From CAWAND01 sp963807065 (GTDB taxonomy: Bacteria > Chloroflexota > Anaerolineae > Anaerolineales > E44-bin32), in the NCBI GenBank assembly GCA_963807065.1, contig CAWDZQ010000001.1:1-64000 (forward strand): a stretch of DNA of 64,000 nt, given 5' to 3'. The translations under genes and the position numbers were made by a program. Below are positions 62,681-64,000 of this stretch, in pieces. Numbering within the stretch: the stretch's first letter is position 1; every line of letters starts with the position of its first letter. The notes beneath the pieces are model-generated. The model made no database searches. It saw nothing but the letters and a program-made list of their open reading frames with translations, and had not been told where the DNA came from.

Positions 62681-64000
62681 TCAGGCTTCTGGGCTCGCCT
62701 CTTGCGGAGCCCTGGCCAGACGCTCGTACGCTTCCCATGTGGCCTGCACATCGGCCTTCGCCTCGGCCAAGAGTTCTGCCGCCTCTTCGGGTTGCGACTG
62801 GCGGAGAGAACTGAACCGGGTTTCGTTGTAGATATAGTCTTCCAGGGGCAAGCTGGGCGCCTTCGAGTCAAGCACCAGCGGCGCCAGGCCTTGCTCAACG
62901 CGTCCCGGCTGATAGCGGTAGAGCGGCCAGTAGCCTGATGCCACAGCGGCCTTCTGTTGGCCGAGTCCGTTGGACAGATCGAAACCCTGCTCGATGCAGT
63001 GGCTGTAGGCCACAATCAGGGACGGTCCAGGATAAGCCTCTGCCTCGACGAAAGCCTTGACGGTTTGGGCGTCATCCGCCCCAAAGGCCACCCGGGCCAC
63101 GTACACGTCCTTGTACGACATGGCCAGGAGCCCCAAGTCCTTCTTCGGCCGGGTCTTGCCGCCGGCGGCGAACTTGGCCACCGCCCCGCGCGGGGTCGCC
63201 TTAGATTTCTGACCGCCCGTGTTTGAGTAGACCTCGGTGTCCATCACCAGGATGTTGACGTCTCGTCCGGAGGCCAGCACGTGATCGAGGCCGCCGTAGC
63301 CGATGTCGTAGGCCCAACCGTCTCCGCCCACGATCCACACGCTCTTGGGCACGAAGACGTCCGCCAGTTTGACCAACCGCCGAGCCTGGGGAGAACTGAG
63401 CTCTTCAAGCTCCGCTTTCAACCGTGCGACCAGCTTGCGCTGGGCTTCGGCCTCGGACCCCTTGGACTCGGCCCCGGCCAGGATGCTCTCGACCAAGGCT
63501 GGGTCGAGCTTGTCCGCCAAGTCCCCAAGGAGCTGCCTGGCCATCTGGAGCCTTTGGTCCAGAGCCACGCGCATGCCAAAGCCGAACTCAGCGTTGTCTT
63601 CGAAGAGTGAGTTCGCCCAAGCCGGGCCCCGGCCTTCCCGATTGTAGGTCCAGGGGGTCGTAGGCAGGTTGCCCCCGTAGATCGATGAGCAGCCGGTGGC
63701 GTTAGCCACATACGCCCGGTCACCGAAGAGCTGGCTAAGGAGCTTCAAGTAAGGCGTCTCGCCGCACCCCGAGCACGCCCCTGAGAACTCGAACAGGGGC
63801 TGAAGGAGCTGGGCATACTTGACTTGATTGATCGGGATCAAAGTTCGATCGATCTCCGGCAGCTCCAGGAAGAATTCCCAGTTCTCACGCTCGATGTCTC
63901 GAACGGGTCTCTGGGGGACCATGTTGACCGCCCGACGGGTCGGGTTCGCCTTGTCCTTGACCGGGCAGGCATCGACACACAGCGTGCACCCGGTGCAGTC
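62681..64000 (-). CDS. nifJ: Pyruvate:ferredoxin (flavodoxin) oxidoreductase, C-terminal part
   Basis: The frame runs off the window at 64000, leaving about the last 440 residues of a single-chain enzyme of about 1,170. Visible parts are a [4Fe-4S] motif (CTGCTLCVDACP), CSGCGETPYLKLL, GCSSIYGGNLPTTPW, then the TPP domain with GGDGWAYDIGYGGLDHVL and DTEVYSNTGGQKSKATPRGA. It decarboxylates pyruvate to acetyl-CoA, reducing ferredoxin. It faces the kor operon across a dead ZIP gene. Intact within the window; a terminator follows. Confidence 0.92.
   Translation of the reverse strand, partial: DCTGCTLCVDACPVKDKANPTRRAVNMVPQRPVRDIERENWEFFLELPEIDRTLIPINQVKYAQLLQPLFEFSGACSGCGETPYLKLLSQLFGDRAYVANATGCSSIYGGNLPTTPWTYNREGRGPAWANSLFEDNAEFGFGMRVALDQRLQMARQLLGDLADKLDPALVESILAGAESKGSEAEAQRKLVARLKAELEELSSPQARRLVKLADVFVPKSVWIVGGDGWAYDIGYGGLDHVLASGRDVNILVMDTEVYSNTGGQKSKATPRGAVAKFAAGGKTRPKKDLGLLAMSYKDVYVARVAFGADDAQTVKAFVEAEAYPGPSLIVAYSHCIEQGFDLSNGLGQQKAAVASGYWPLYRYQPGRVEQGLAPLVLDSKAPSLPLEDYIYNETRFSSLRQSQPEEAAELLAEAKADVQATWEAYERLARAPQEASPEA

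Noticed and set aside
1..64000. CRISPR arrays, rRNA genes, prophage structural genes
   Set aside because: No regularly spaced direct repeats, no rRNA-like sequence and no phage head, tail or integrase genes were seen.

Overview
The window looks like a chromosome segment of an environmental member of the Chloroflexota, probably close to Anaerolineae. It is GC-rich and carries NBR1-Ig/PA14 surface proteins with threonine/proline-rich tails, a Ser/Thr kinase with an extracytoplasmic tail, membrane-anchored diheme cytochromes, MacB-type exporters, many small multi-TM proteins and an anaerobic 2-oxoacid:ferredoxin oxidoreductase operon. This assignment is inferred from gene content only; no rRNA or intact tRNA is present.

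Layout. 1-3 kb: two broken secreted proteins, a beta-propeller lipoprotein and an NHL-NlpC/P60 fusion. 3-16.2 kb: an accessory region flanked and punctuated by tRNA 3'-end fragments. It holds a CopG-like antitoxin, an orphan MNT, Phd-VapC, MntA-HepT and AbrB-VapC, an IS110 element, and a dispersed repeat that sits just upstream of five minus-strand genes. 14.4-26.8 kb: a membrane diguanylate cyclase, then small membrane proteins, lipoproteins and transporters (CDF, LysE), several decayed. 26.4-32.1 kb: a TetR-controlled MacB-type ABC export operon. 32.2-46 kb: CPBP protease, AP2-like DNA-binding protein, NBR1-Ig/PA14 surface protein, a lipoprotein, a Ser/Thr kinase, a NarL-type two-component system with a duplicated sensor half, and a BNR-repeat protein. 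46-50.2 kb: four tandem paralogous diheme cytochromes c, one decayed. 51.2-51.5 kb: a probable structured RNA. 51.7-54.9 kb: an OmpR-type two-component operon with two small envelope proteins. 55-64 kb: a class I aminotransferase, a broken TrxR-like flavoprotein, a truncated NuoC-like protein, a ferredoxin-KorA-KorB-KorC operon and the C-terminal part of pyruvate:ferredoxin oxidoreductase.

How it fits together. The right end is an anaerobic, ferredoxin-linked 2-oxoacid and amino-acid module: the aminotransferase can make 2-oxoacids that Kor-type and Por-type enzymes oxidise. The centre is envelope sensing, signalling and export. Seven intergenic CRP-type palindromes (TGTGA-N6-TCACA or near) lie upstream of several of these units and of the candidate RNA, which suggests a shared global regulator encoded elsewhere.

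Most striking observation. The IS110 transposase frame is broken by four inserts of 24, 23, 23 and 23 nt, each placeable exactly between codons. Removing all four restores an undamaged 367-codon transposase. Three inserts and a fifth copy downstream belong to one structured family, and one copy carries a paired, compensatory stem change. About a dozen other genes carry single frameshifts or stops; whether these are real decay or assembly error cannot be settled from the sequence alone.
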